Below, piece by piece: positions 8,574 through 17,275 of a stretch of DNA of 64,000 nucleotides (position 1 is the stretch's first letter; the number at the start of each line of letters is the position of its first letter). The notes beneath the pieces are model-generated. The model saw nothing but the letters and a program-made list of their open reading frames with translations, did not search any database and was not told the DNA's origin. The position numbers and the translations under genes were made by a program. Origin of the DNA: Kutzneria buriramensis (lineage in GTDB: Bacteria > Actinomycetota > Actinomycetes > Mycobacteriales > Pseudonocardiaceae); NCBI RefSeq assembly GCF_003387475.1, contig NZ_QUNO01000013.1, forward strand, positions 342,916 to 406,915, written 5' to 3'.

Positions 8574-8613
8574 GCACCGTGGCCGAACATCAAGCCCACC
8601 CGGGAAAACGAGC

Positions 8614-9399
8614 TCAGGCGACGACCGCGAAGGCGATCGCACAGGCCACGTAGGCCGCGCAACCCCAAGCGACGACGCGGAAACGGGTCGCCGCCGTCCA
8701 GCGGGTGAAGCCCACCAGCCAGGCGAAGACGGGAAGCACGAGAATCCCCTGCATCGCCGCCGCATGCGCGGGCACGAGCACGACGGCGGCGTCGTAGGCG
8801 GCGCTGAGCGACACCGTACGGGCCATGGTCGTGCCGATGGCGATCATCACAGCGCCCACGGCGAGCGCCACCAGCAGGCTGACGAATCCCACCCGCAGCG
8901 CCAGCCGGAGCTCCGGTGAGGCCGACGAGTGCCGGAAAGAGGCCCGCAGCAACACCACCGTCGAGGCGATGATCACCGCGCCGCCACCGGCGGCGCTGAA
9001 GGCGAAAGCGGCGTCCACCGGCGTCGTCGTGTTGAAATGCGACGGCACACCCCGCCAGGCCTGCACGGAGATCGCGACAACCTCGACCACCGACGCGGCG
9101 CCGAACGCCGTCAACACGACACGGCGAACGCGTTCCGACAACGGCAGGAACCCGCTGGCCCACGTCACGGCGAGCAGCGTGAGGCCGAAGGCGACGCCGA
9201 AGTCGGCCGGCTTGCGCCACGACACCGGCCCGTCCCACGGCCCGCCGACGACCAGCTGCACGCCGACGTGGAACAGGCCGCTGGCGAACAGCAGGGCCGC
9301 CACCAGGTAGCACGCCCGGTCGATGGACCGGGTGGCCGGCAGGCGGGTCGCGAGAGTCGTCACCCGACTGACGGTAGGCCGCGACCGGCCGGCAGACAT
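8614..9399 (-). CDS. Integral membrane protein of unknown function
   Basis: A 261-aa hydrophobic protein with about seven predicted membrane segments: near 30-52, 70-90, 95-118, 130-155, 170-195, 205-230 and 238-260. I do not recognise a family motif. The conserved-looking HVGVQLVVGGPWDGPVSWRK near 45-64, with polar and aromatic residues between helices, could be a functional loop. It is convergent with the histidine kinase (about 40 bp between stops). Its 5' end lies about 90 bp from the divergent DUF5709 gene, so the two may share a promoter region. Confidence 0.65.
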   Translation of the reverse strand: MSAGRSRPTVSRVTTLATRLPATRSIDRACYLVAALLFASGLFHVGVQLVVGGPWDGPVSWRKPADFGVAFGLTLLAVTWASGFLPLSERVRRVVLTAFGAASVVEVVAISVQAWRGVPSHFNTTTPVDAAFAFSAAGGGAVIIASTVVLLRASFRHSSASPELRLALRVGFVSLLVALAVGAVMIAIGTTMARTVSLSAAYDAAVVLVPAHAAAMQGILVLPVFAWLVGFTRWTAATRFRVVAWGCAAYVACAIAFAVVA

Positions 9400-9489
9400 C
9401 GCACGACCGACGTACCTGCGGCCTACGCGATCCGACGTACGCGACTATTCTGGCCGCGCCAGATGCACGACGGCTGGACGGAGCGCCGC

Positions 9490-9951
9490 ATGGACAGCGA
9501 CGAATTCGACCGCGACGAGTTCGACGACGACGCGTTCGAGCAGCTCGACGCCCAGGACACGCTGGACGACGGGCCCGCCGACCCGCTGGACGAGGGCTAC
9601 TCGCCGGTGGAGAAGCCGTGGGTCCTCGACGACTGGGGCACCACGCCGCGCGAGCAGGCCGACGGGCAGACCCTCGACGACCGGCTGGCCCGCGAGCTGC
9701 CCGACTTCGCCGCCGAGGACGACGACGAGCTCGGCGACCAGGAGGGTTCCGACGGCGAGCTGCGCGACTTCGAGGTCGGCGACGAGCGCGCCGGCCGCCT
9801 GGTCAGCGAGTCCTACGTCGCCTCCGACGCGGCCAGCGTGGGCGGCGACGAGTGGGACGCGGACCTGCTCGGCGTGGACGTCGGCATCGACGGGGCCGGC
9901 GCGTCGGCCGAGGAGGCCGCGGTGCACATCATCCGGGACGACCAGTACTGA
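9490..9951 (+). CDS. DUF5709 family acidic protein
   Basis: A 153-aa very acidic soluble protein (Asp/Glu-rich throughout). It matches the actinobacterial DUF5709 pattern: GYSPVEKPWVLDDWGTT near 38-54, LDDRLARELPD, DGELRDFEVGDERAGRLV and the C-terminal VGIDGAGASAEEAAVHI. The function is unknown. The ATG at 9490 has GGACGGAGCG just upstream; an in-phase ATG at 9463 is possible but less well placed. Its last 23 bp overlap the convergent AfsR-type gene. Confidence 0.85.
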   Translation: MDSDEFDRDEFDDDAFEQLDAQDTLDDGPADPLDEGYSPVEKPWVLDDWGTTPREQADGQTLDDRLARELPDFAAEDDDELGDQEGSDGELRDFEVGDERAGRLVSESYVASDAASVGGDEWDADLLGVDVGIDGAGASAEEAAVHIIRDDQY

Positions 9952-12850
9952 GCGCGCCGAGGCTGAGCATGGCGGCGGCGATCCGCGCGGTGTCGCCGAT
10001 GGTCCGCCACAGGCGCAGCGCGCGGTCGTAGTGCCGCCGGGCCGCGCCCGGCTGGTCCAGTGCCGCGTTGAGGTCGGCCAGCAGCCGCCAGCACTCGGCC
10101 TCGTCCCGGCGGTCGCCGTGCCGGTGGAAGACGCCGGCGGCGGACTCGAGCGCCTCCGTGGCGACCTGCCGGCTGTGCCGCCGGGCATGCACGCGGCCGA
10201 TCTCGAGCAACGTGTAGCCGGCGCAGCGCTCGTCCGACAGCTCGACGAAGGCGTCCAACGCCTGGGCGAGGCAGGCCAGCGCGGCGCCCGGGTTGCCGCG
10301 CTGGTCGTGCAGGGAACTCATACGGCGCAGCACGACGGCGATCCGGTGCCGGTCGCCCAGCGCCCGCGCCAGCCGCAGCGCCTCCTCGAACCACTCGGCG
10401 GCCTCGTCCAACTCCCCGCGTGCCAACAACATCGAGGCGATGGACGACCGCAGCTGCGCCTCCAGGTGCCGGTCCCGCTCGCCGACCACGATCAGCAGCG
10501 CCTGCCGGACCTGGCTCAGCGCCTCGTCGTGACGGCCCTGTTCCCGGCTCACCGTGCCCAGCATGGACAGCGCCAGGGCGCCGCCGAGCTTGTCGCCGGT
10601 GAGCTGGCACAGAGCGCGTGCGGCCTCGATGTCCCGCACGGCGTCGTCGAAGTCGTCACGGTAGATGTGCACCTGGCCGAGCGCCCGCAGCAGCACGGAT
10701 TCCCCGCGCAGGTTGTTCGCCGCGCGTACGGCCTCCAGCGCGATGTGGTGCCCGAGCTTCCAGTCCTCGTGCAGGCAACGGTGGTCGTAGTAGGTCACGG
10801 CGCTCGCGGCGAGCTCCCAGGCCGGCTCGTCCAGCCCCCAGTCGGCGGCCAGCCGGACGGCGCCGAGCAGCGTGTCCCGTTCGGCGTCGAACCACGCGAA
10901 CGGGTCGGCGACGAGCCGCGGCGTCTCCGGCGGCGTCCACCGCAGCGCCGTGCCGGGGGCCAGCGACAGCAGGCCGGCCGGCATCAGGTCGGTGGCGTGC
11001 TCGGCCAGCGACAGCCAGCCGCCCAGCACACGGGCGATCGCGTCCCGGCGCTCCGGATACGGTATGCGGTCGACGGATTCCCTGGCGTAGGCGCGAATCA
11101 GGTCGTGCAGCCGGTAGCGCGGCTGGCCGATCGCGTCGGTGGTGGTCAGGCGCAGCAGGCTGGCGTCGACGAGCGTGTCCAGCACGGCCTCGGCGTCCGG
11201 CCGGTCGAGCAGCGCACCCACCACCCAGCCCGGAAGCGTATGCGCGCCAAGGAGTCCGAGCAGGCTCAGCGCCCGCGCCGCGTCCGGCGGCAGCAGTCGC
11301 ATGCTCAGTTCCACGCTGGCGCGCACGCCCAGCTGCCCGATCCGCAGCTCGGTCAGCCGCCGGGACTCGTCGGCCAGCCGCTCCCGCAGCACCCGCAGAG
11401 ACCACGCCGGCCGGCCCGCCAGCCGGGCCCCGGCGATGCGGATGGCCAGCGGCAGATTGCCGCAGCTGTCCAGGATCGCCGCCGCCTCACCGGGTTCGGC
11501 GGCGACGCGTTCCCCGCCGACGATGCCGGTGAACAGCTCGTACGCCTCGGCGTGGTCGAGCACGTCCAGGTCGATCTGCCGGGCGCCGGGCAGCTCGGTG
11601 AGCAGGGCGCGGCTGGTGATCAGCACCGCGCAGCCGCCGGCCGCCGGCAGCAGCGGCAGCACCTGCTCGGCGGCGCCGGCGTCCTCCAGCACCACCAGCA
11701 TGCGCCGGTCGGCCAGCAGCGACCGGTACAGCGCGGCCCGCTCGGTGAGCCTGGGCGGGATCGCGTTGCCGGCAACGGAAAGCGCACGCAGCGCGTCGGC
11801 GAGCAACTGCGCCGGCTGCTGCGGCGTGTCCGAGGTGGCCGCGAGGTCGAAGTACAGCTGGCCGTCCGGGAACGACTCGCTGACCAGATGCGCGGCCCGT
11901 ACGACCAGGCTGGACTTGCCGACACCCGGACCGCCGGCGACGGCCACGACGCTCGGCGTGCGGGCGACCAGAGCCGTCGTCACCTCGGCCACCTGCTCGA
12001 CCCGGCCGACGAAGTCCAGGACCGGCAACGGAAGCTGGCGCACCGGCAGCGGCGCCGCGGTCGCTTCCACCGGCTCCGACCCGGGTTCCAACTCCGGATC
12101 GCCGCGCAGGATCAGCTCGTAGCAGCGGCGCAGCCGCGCGCCCGGGTCGATGCCCAGCTCGTCGGCCAACACCGTGCGCACGGTGTCGAACACCGCCAGC
12201 GCCTCGGCCCGCCGCCCCTGCCGGTACAGCGCGATCATCTGCAACTCGCGCAGGCGTTCCCGGAACGGATACGTCTTGGTCAGCCGGGCCAGATCCGCGG
12301 CCGCCGCGTCGTGTTGCCCGCGCGCCAGGGTGATCTCCGCCAGGTCCTCCAGCGCGGCGATCCGCAGCTCGTCCAGCCGCGCCCGCTCGGTGTCGGCGGC
12401 CTCGGCGTCGAAACCGTCGTACGCGGGACCGCGCCACAGCGCCAGCGCCTCCCGTAGACACGCCTGCGCCGCAACGAGTTCGCCGTCGGCGAACTGGGAC
12501 CGGGCGGTCTCCACCAGCTCCCCGAACCGGGCGCTGTCCAGCTGACCGGTCGACAGCCGCAGCCGGTAACCGCCGGCCAGCGGCGCCAGCTCCGGTCCTT
12601 CGTCCCCGAACGATCGGCGCAGCTCGCCGACGTACTTCTGCAACAGGTTCAGGGCGCTGCGCGGCGGATCGCCCGCCCACACCAGGTCGATGATCCGATC
12701 CCGGTCCACCCGCTCGTTGACGTGCAGCAACAGCACCGCCAGCAGCCGCTGGTGCTTGGCCGAGCCGACACGCACTTCGTCCGAACCACGCCACGCCGCA
12801 ACCGGTCCGAGAACCCCGAATCTCGGACCGCCCCCCGACAGTTCCGTCAT
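9929..12850 (-). CDS. AfsR/SARP-family regulator: OmpR-type DNA-binding + BTAD + NB-ARC ATPase + TPR
   Basis: A 973-aa multidomain regulator. Residues ~10-100 form the winged-helix DNA-binding domain of SARP proteins, and ~105-255 the bacterial transcriptional activator domain (LDSARFGELV to GIDPGARLRR). Residues ~275-600 are an NB-ARC ATPase with P-loop GGPGVGKSS at 306-314, Walker-B-like MLVVLEDAG and GNLPLAIRIAGARLAGRP. The C-terminal ~300 residues are TPR-like helical repeats. AfsR-type proteins activate secondary metabolism or stress genes in actinomycetes. The ATG at 12850 is chosen over 12874 for the AAGGGG five bases upstream. The 3' end overlaps the DUF5709 gene by 23 bp. The divergent secreted inhibitor gene may be a target. 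Confidence 0.9.
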   Translation of the reverse strand: MTELSGGGPRFGVLGPVAAWRGSDEVRVGSAKHQRLLAVLLLHVNERVDRDRIIDLVWAGDPPRSALNLLQKYVGELRRSFGDEGPELAPLAGGYRLRLSTGQLDSARFGELVETARSQFADGELVAAQACLREALALWRGPAYDGFDAEAADTERARLDELRIAALEDLAEITLARGQHDAAAADLARLTKTYPFRERLRELQMIALYRQGRRAEALAVFDTVRTVLADELGIDPGARLRRCYELILRGDPELEPGSEPVEATAAPLPVRQLPLPVLDFVGRVEQVAEVTTALVARTPSVVAVAGGPGVGKSSLVVRAAHLVSESFPDGQLYFDLAATSDTPQQPAQLLADALRALSVAGNAIPPRLTERAALYRSLLADRRMLVVLEDAGAAEQVLPLLPAAGGCAVLITSRALLTELPGARQIDLDVLDHAEAYELFTGIVGGERVAAEPGEAAAILDSCGNLPLAIRIAGARLAGRPAWSLRVLRERLADESRRLTELRIGQLGVRASVELSMRLLPPDAARALSLLGLLGAHTLPGWVVGALLDRPDAEAVLDTLVDASLLRLTTTDAIGQPRYRLHDLIRAYARESVDRIPYPERRDAIARVLGGWLSLAEHATDLMPAGLLSLAPGTALRWTPPETPRLVADPFAWFDAERDTLLGAVRLAADWGLDEPAWELAASAVTYYDHRCLHEDWKLGHHIALEAVRAANNLRGESVLLRALGQVHIYRDDFDDAVRDIEAARALCQLTGDKLGGALALSMLGTVSREQGRHDEALSQVRQALLIVVGERDRHLEAQLRSSIASMLLARGELDEAAEWFEEALRLARALGDRHRIAVVLRRMSSLHDQRGNPGAALACLAQALDAFVELSDERCAGYTLLEIGRVHARRHSRQVATEALESAAGVFHRHGDRRDEAECWRLLADLNAALDQPGAARRHYDRALRLWRTIGDTARIAAAMLSLGALSTGRPG

Positions 12851-12957
12851 GTCGTCCCCTTCGACGCCGATCACGATACGGGGTCGATGACCTTCTTCCG
12901 TGGGATTTCAGTGGAACTGCCGTGTGACTGCAGCGGGCGGCGGCAGTGTCAGCGCTG

Positions 12958-12977
12958 GCCGGGGCGATCGCCCCGGC
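12958..12977. promoter_or_regulatory. Perfect 20-bp palindrome upstream of the I36 inhibitor gene
   Basis: GCCGGGGCGATCGCCCCGGC is its own reverse complement over all 20 bases. It ends about 4 bp before the GAGGGGAG ribosome binding site of the I36-type gene, so it could be an operator or an mRNA hairpin in the 5' leader that tunes translation. Confidence 0.6.
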
Positions 12978-12993
12978 TCCGAGGGGAGAAACA

Positions 12994-13392
12994 ATGTCCG
13001 TTTCCAAGAAGCTCGTCGGCGCGGCCATCGCGGCCGCCGCCGGCGTGGCCCTGCTGGCGCCCGCCACCGCGTTCGCCGGCACCAACGACAACACGTGCCT
13101 CAGCGGCGACAACTGCCTGTACTTCAACTCGAACTACCAGGGCGCGGTCGCCGGCTTCGAGTTCGCGGTCTACGACTTCGCCGGCTACAACTTCCGTGGC
13201 CCGGGCAACGGCGCCGGCCAGCCGGTGAAGAACAACGCCGCGTCCGACTACAACAACGACCCGAACTGCACCGTCTGGGTCTGGTACAACCACGGTTACC
13301 AGGGACCGGCCGACGCGATCGCGCCGCAGCGAGGCCTTCCGCAGCTGCAGCACACGTACAACCAGAACGCGTCGCAGTCGTGGACCTGCTGA
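12994..13392 (+). CDS. Secreted peptidase-inhibitor family I36 protein
   Basis: A 132-aa small exported protein. The signal peptide covers residues ~1-28 (KK, then a hydrophobic AAIAAAAGVALL run, cleaved after AFA). The mature part is a gamma-crystallin-like I36 domain with CLSGDNCLYFNSNYQG, paired aromatic and Gly residues, and Cys at both ends (NCTVWVW and the terminal SWTC). Family I36 includes the Streptomyces metalloprotease inhibitor SMPI. The ATG at 12994 has a strong GAGGGGAG box; an in-phase ATG at 12946 lies before the palindrome and would spoil the signal peptide. Inhibition of a particular protease is inference. Confidence 0.85.
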   Translation: MSVSKKLVGAAIAAAAGVALLAPATAFAGTNDNTCLSGDNCLYFNSNYQGAVAGFEFAVYDFAGYNFRGPGNGAGQPVKNNAASDYNNDPNCTVWVWYNHGYQGPADAIAPQRGLPQLQHTYNQNASQSWTC

Positions 13393-14249
13393 ACAGTTCG
13401 TCCGTCGCGTCGCCCGGAATCCCTTCCGGGCGGCGCGCCGCTCTCGCCATTGCCGGGCTGACCCTGCTGGCCGGATGCAGCAGCGCACCCGCGGTCGGCG
13501 ACATTCCCACGCTGACGTCGACGGCCGGCATCCACCTGCCGATCGAGCAGTACATGCCCTCGTCGGCACAGGCCGCACGCGTGACCGACGCGCTCAGCAC
13601 GCTCACCGCCCAGTGCATGCACCAGCACGGGTTCACGTACCCGGTCACGCGGGCGGTTGCCGGCATCGGCGTCCTCGACCGCCGCTACGGCATCACCGAC
13701 GCCGGCAACGGCTACCATCTGCCGGCGGGCCAACTGCCCTCCCCGCCACCCGTCGCCGCCCACTCACCGGCCGAACTCACCGCACTCACCGGCGATTCGC
13801 AGGGAAGGACCCGCCCGGGCGACCCCGCCGGCTGCCTCGGCGAGGCTCAGCACAAGCTCGATTCCGGCGGCGCGACCTATGGCACGTCACCGATCGCGCG
13901 CCAGGTCGACCACGACAGTTTCGACGCGTCCAAGGCCGATTCCCGGGTGCAGGCGGTGTTCGCACAGTGGTCGGCGTGCATGAAGGACGCCGGATATCGG
14001 GCCGATTCGCCGATGGACGTGCCGCCGGACTCGATGTCGGTCACCACGCCGAAACCGTCCGCGGCGGAGCTGGCGATGGCCACGGCGGACGTGGCCTGCA
14101 AGCGGCGGACCAACCTGGTCGGTGTCTGGTTCACCGTGGAGACCGCCTACCAGCGACAACTGATCGACCAGCACGCGGACGAGCTCGACCGGGCCCGCGC
14201 CGGGCTGGCCGCCGAGCTCAAGCTGGTCGACAGCGTGAACGGCGGGTGA
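13380..14249 (+). CDS. Putative secreted lipoprotein, unknown function
   Basis: A 289-aa predicted lipoprotein. After a short N-terminal stretch with GRR comes a hydrophobic ALAIAGLTLLAG and a lipobox Cys (LLAGC). The remainder is soluble, with paired Cys (TAQCMHQHGF, WSACMKDAGYR, VACKRR) that may form disulfides; C-x-x-H/D repeats of this kind occur in uncharacterised actinobacterial lipoproteins. The only usable start is GTG 13380, which overlaps the last 13 bp of the I36 gene in another frame. A strong hairpin sits inside its first codons, so expression may depend on coupling. The function is not recognised. Confidence 0.65.
   Translation: MDLLNSSSVASPGIPSGRRAALAIAGLTLLAGCSSAPAVGDIPTLTSTAGIHLPIEQYMPSSAQAARVTDALSTLTAQCMHQHGFTYPVTRAVAGIGVLDRRYGITDAGNGYHLPAGQLPSPPPVAAHSPAELTALTGDSQGRTRPGDPAGCLGEAQHKLDSGGATYGTSPIARQVDHDSFDASKADSRVQAVFAQWSACMKDAGYRADSPMDVPPDSMSVTTPKPSAAELAMATADVACKRRTNLVGVWFTVETAYQRQLIDQHADELDRARAGLAAELKLVDSVNGG
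13411..13432. terminator. Hairpin after the I36 gene, inside the next gene's start
   Basis: CGCCCGGAA (13411-13419) pairs perfectly with TTCCGGGCG (13424-13432) around a TCCC loop. No T-run follows. It lies 18 bp after the I36 stop and within the signal-peptide codons of the downstream lipoprotein, so it could attenuate read-through. Confidence 0.5.
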
Positions 14250-14392
14250 CTCCTGCCCGAAAACGACGCGGAACAATTCACGAACTGCCGGCCGCCGTCC
14301 GAATATCCACCCATCCGTTTCCACTTTCCCGGCTGCCGTTTTCCGGGCGCGACAATGACGTCGACAATGGGGAAACGAGTGGGCAGGTGACA

Positions 14393-16078
14393 ATGAGACG
14401 ACGAATGCCGGGGGTGCTCGCGGCGGTGGTGCTGCTGGCCACCGCCTGCGGCGGCGGGCCCGACCAGGGCACCACGATCAAATCGACCGAGTCCGTCACC
14501 GGGCACAACGACATCAATCCGCGGCCGGCGGCGGACATCAAGCCGGGCGGCGTCCTCCAGTGGCCGATCGACGCGCTGCCGGCCAACTGGAATCCCGACC
14601 AGCTCGACGGCGGTTTCGCCAACGGCGACTGGATGATCACCAACGCGCTGCTGCCGTGGCTGTTCACGGCCCGTGCCGACAACTCGCTGGCGCTGAACAA
14701 GGACTACCTGACCTCGGCCCAGCTCGTGTCGACGAACCCGCAGGTGGTCGAGTACAAGATCAACCCCAGGGCGCGGTGGTCCACCGGCCGGGCCATCTCG
14801 TGGGAGGACTTCCGCGCCGCCTGGCAGGCCTGCGACGGCCGGAACACCGCCTTCCAGTGCGCCAGCACCACCGGCCTGGAGAACATCGCCGGCGTCGAGC
14901 GCGGCGGCGACGACCAGGACGTGAAGGTCACCTTCGCGCGGCCGTTCGGCGAGTGGCAGAGCCTGTTCTCGCCGCTGACGCCCAAGGAGCTCAACGCCGA
15001 CCCGGACACGTTCAACAAGGCCTGGGCCGACACCCAGCCGATCACCGCCGCCGCGTTCAAGATCGGCCGGATCGACGCGACCGGCAAGACAGTCACCCTG
15101 GTCGCGGACAGGTCGTGGTGGGGCAGCCAGGCGCACCTGGACCAGATCGTGTTCAAGGTCGTCGCGCGCGCCGCCGTGCCGGACGCGCTGGCCAGCGGCG
15201 CCATCGACTTCTACCGCATCGGCTCCACCGTCGACCTGTACAAACGGGCCCAGACGACCAAGGGCGTGACGATCCGGCAGGCCACCGAGGCGCAGTACAA
15301 CCTGGTGGACTTCAACGGCGCGCCCGGCACGCCGCTGCGCGACCGGGCCACCCGGGTCGCGGTCGAGCAGGCGATCGACACCAGGGCCGTGGCCAGGGGC
15401 CTGATCGGGCAGATGGTTCCCGATCCCCAGCCGGTCGGCAACCACTTCTTCGCCCAGGGCGACCGGAACTACCGTGACAACTCGGGGCCGGTGAAGTACG
15501 ACCCGGACGCGGCCCGCAAGAAGCTGGACGAGCTGGGGTACAAGCAGAGCGGCGAGTTCCGGGTCAAGGACGGCAAGGAGTTCGACCTGAACTTCGTGCT
15601 CCCGGCCGGCATCCCGCTCAGCACCTCCATCGGCGCCCTCGTGCAGTCGCAGCTCAAGGCCGCCGGCATCAACGCCAAGATCAACGCGGTGCCGCCGGCC
15701 GACTTCTTCCCGAACTACGTCAACCGCGGCGCGTACGACGTGATCAGCTACTCCTACCAGGGCCAGCCGCAGCCGCTGGCCGCCAGCAGATCAGCGTTCT
15801 ACTACACGCCGGGCAATCTCCAGCAGAACCACAGCGCCGTCGGCAGCGACGAGCTCAACCGGCTGCTCGACGCGGCCGGCGCGGAAACCGACGACGCCAA
15901 GCGGATCGGGCTCGTCCAGCAGGCCGACGCCGAGATCTTCGCCGAGGGCGGCCTGCTGCCGCTCTACCAGGTGCCGGGCACGTATGCGGTGCGCGGCACG
16001 CTGGTCAACTTCGGCGCGTTCGGCTTCGCCCAGTTCCCGATCGACTACGCCGCAATAGGTTTCGCGAAGTTGACCTGA
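14393..16078 (+). CDS. ABC transporter family-5 (peptide/oligopeptide) solute-binding lipoprotein
   Basis: A 561-aa exported binding protein of the DppA/OppA class (SBP_bac_5). The signal peptide with lipobox ATAC is at residues ~8-19. The domain starts near GGVLQWPIDALP and includes the family's VEYKINPRARWSTGRAISWEDF segment (about 120-142) and a C-terminal DAAGAETDDAKRIGLVQQADAEI helix. It would capture peptides or similar ligands outside the membrane. No permease or ATPase genes are adjacent, so it must share a transporter encoded elsewhere. The ATG at 14393 is preferred; a GTG two codons upstream is possible. A strong terminator follows. Confidence 0.9.
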   Translation: MRRRMPGVLAAVVLLATACGGGPDQGTTIKSTESVTGHNDINPRPAADIKPGGVLQWPIDALPANWNPDQLDGGFANGDWMITNALLPWLFTARADNSLALNKDYLTSAQLVSTNPQVVEYKINPRARWSTGRAISWEDFRAAWQACDGRNTAFQCASTTGLENIAGVERGGDDQDVKVTFARPFGEWQSLFSPLTPKELNADPDTFNKAWADTQPITAAAFKIGRIDATGKTVTLVADRSWWGSQAHLDQIVFKVVARAAVPDALASGAIDFYRIGSTVDLYKRAQTTKGVTIRQATEAQYNLVDFNGAPGTPLRDRATRVAVEQAIDTRAVARGLIGQMVPDPQPVGNHFFAQGDRNYRDNSGPVKYDPDAARKKLDELGYKQSGEFRVKDGKEFDLNFVLPAGIPLSTSIGALVQSQLKAAGINAKINAVPPADFFPNYVNRGAYDVISYSYQGQPQPLAASRSAFYYTPGNLQQNHSAVGSDELNRLLDAAGAETDDAKRIGLVQQADAEIFAEGGLLPLYQVPGTYAVRGTLVNFGAFGFAQFPIDYAAIGFAKLT

Positions 16079-16082
16079 TGCG

Positions 16083-16129
16083 GGGAAGGACGCCTCACCC
16101 TCGCTGAACGCGGGTGGGGCGTCCTTCCC
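16083..16129. terminator. Bidirectional terminator hairpin
   Basis: GGGAAGGACGCC plus TCACCC (16083-16100) folds against GGGTG plus GGGCGTCCTTCCC (16112-16129), an ~18-bp stem with one mismatch and an 11-nt loop. It lies exactly between the stops of the convergent solute-binding protein and DsbA-like genes. Confidence 0.8.
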
Positions 16130-16133
16130 AGCG

Positions 16134-16754
16134 TCAGCTGAAGTCCAGGTCGCCGACCCGGGTCCGCTTGAGCTCGAAGAACGTCGGGTAGCCGGCCAGC
16201 GCCACCGCGCCGTCGAAGATCTTGAGGGCGTCCTCGCCGCGCGGGATCGTGCTGAGCACCGGCCCGAAGAAGGCGACGCCGTCGATGTGGATGGTCGGCG
16301 TGCCGACGTCCATGCCCACCGGATCCATGCCCTCGTGGTGGCTCTTGCGCACGGCCTCGTCGAACTCCGTCGAATCGGCGGCCGCGTTGAGCTCCGCCGG
16401 CGCGCCGATCGCCTCCAGCGCGGCCGCGATCACCTCGCGCCGGTCCTTGTTGCCCTGGTTGTGGTATCGGACGCCGAACTCGGTGTAGTAGTCCCGCAGC
16501 GCCGCCTCGCCCCGCAGCTGCGCCAGGGCCGTCGCCACTCGGACCGCCCACCAGCCCTCGCCCAGCCGCGCCTTGTACTGCTCCGGCAGGTCCTCGCGAC
16601 CGGTGTTCAGCACGGTCAGGCTCATCACGCGGAACGTCAGGTCGAGCTCGCGCTGCCGCTCGACCTCCAGGATCCAGCGCGAGGTGATCCACGCGAACGG
16701 GCAGATCGGATCGAAGTAGAAGTCGACCTTCGTGGCCGAGGCGTCAGGGCTCAT
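16134..16754 (-). CDS. DsbA-family thioredoxin-fold protein, mycothiol-dependent nitroreductase (Rv2466c) type
   Basis: A 206-aa DsbA/2-hydroxychromene-isomerase fold protein. The N-terminus [17 protein letters not shown] and the following [18 protein letters not shown] match the Rv2466c-like group of mycobacteria and other actinobacteria, enzymes that use mycothiol. The active site here is C18-P-F-A instead of CPxC, so only one redox Cys is present and the chemistry would need mycothiol as the second thiol. The cis-Pro region is [10 protein letters not shown]. It acts in the cytoplasm. The upstream sequence is a decayed ATPase fragment whose frame runs without a stop into this gene; the true start is taken as ATG 16754. 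Confidence 0.85.
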   Translation of the reverse strand: MSPDASATKVDFYFDPICPFAWITSRWILEVERQRELDLTFRVMSLTVLNTGREDLPEQYKARLGEGWWAVRVATALAQLRGEAALRDYYTEFGVRYHNQGNKDRREVIAAALEAIGAPAELNAAADSTEFDEAVRKSHHEGMDPVGMDVGTPTIHIDGVAFFGPVLSTIPRGEDALKIFDGAVALAGYPTFFELKRTRVGDLDFS

Positions 16755-16755
16755 G

Positions 16756-17070
16756 GGCCCAGCTTCCCAGCGGGGGTGTTCGGGCACCAGCTCGTCCAGA
16801 TCGTGATCACGCACCCGCGCGGCGAGGAGCTCGATCGCCTGCGGCACGCCCGCCAACTGCTCGCACGCCCGCGCCACGACCCGGTGATCGGCGGCGAAGC
16901 CCGGCCGCGCGGCGGCGGCCCGGTCCAGGAACAGGCGGTGCGCGTCCGGCGGGCGCAGACCGTCCAGCGGCCACACGACTTCGCCGGCGACGCCCAGCGG
17001 TTTCCGCTCGTGGCAAGGATCCGCAGCCCGCCGCAGCGTGACAACAGGTCCGCCACGCCGGTCGCGCGCT
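16756..17070 (-). pseudogene. Frameshifted fragment of a LuxR/AfsR-type NB-ARC ATPase
   Basis: Read on the minus strand, one frame gives [14 protein letters not shown]. After a single-base shift near 17017 a second frame gives [16 protein letters not shown], then [17 protein letters not shown] and [17 protein letters not shown]. These are consecutive pieces of the conserved ATPase core of AfsR/LuxR-type regulators (ATSREPLGV, LxxRA, GxPLAIEL). Both the Walker region and everything beyond the ARC core are missing, so it is a truncated remnant. The second frame runs into the DsbA-like gene without a stop. Confidence 0.75.
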
Positions 17071-17075
17071 CGCAG

Positions 17076-17234
17076 GTGCTGGGCAACACCGGCACGTCCG
17101 GCGTGTACACCTTGCAGAACGTCAACAGCGGCAAGTGCCTCGACGTGGAGAACGGCCGGACGAACGACTTCGCCGCGGTGGACCAGTACTCCTGCTACGC
17201 GGGACCGGTCCAGCAGTGGCGGCTCGCGGCCTGA
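17076..17234 (+). pseudogene. C-terminal fragment of a ricin-type (beta-trefoil) lectin domain
   Basis: A 52-codon frame carries [26 protein letters not shown] and the QxW motif PVQQWRL before a TGA at 17232. This is one sugar-binding repeat of a ricin-B-like domain, usually found at the C-terminus of secreted glycoside hydrolases. There is no signal peptide or catalytic domain upstream; the sequence before it is the antisense side of the ATPase fragment. It is therefore a remnant joined to unrelated DNA. Confidence 0.7.
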
Positions 17235-17241
17235 GGCCCTG

Positions 17242-17272
17242 ACGCCCTTGGCCCCGCCCGGGCCAGGGGCGT
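17242..17272. terminator. Terminator hairpin at the aldehyde dehydrogenase 3' end
   Basis: ACGCCCTTGGCC (17242-17253) pairs with GGCCAGGGGCGT (17261-17272) at 11 of 12 positions plus a G-U-type pair, with a 7-nt loop. It sits 4 bp beyond the aldehyde dehydrogenase stop. Confidence 0.65.
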
Positions 17273-17275
17273 TCC

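Noticed and set aside
9323..12457. A 1,044-aa open frame on the plus strand opposite the AfsR-type gene
   Set aside because: It is a GC-rich antisense frame with Arg/Gln/Pro-rich composition and no family motif; the minus-strand gene explains the codon bias.
13380..14249. A possible frameshift joining the I36 inhibitor and the lipoprotein into one gene
   Set aside because: The I36 protein ends in a typical Cys-containing tail with a stop, and the second frame has its own lipobox, so two genes are more likely.
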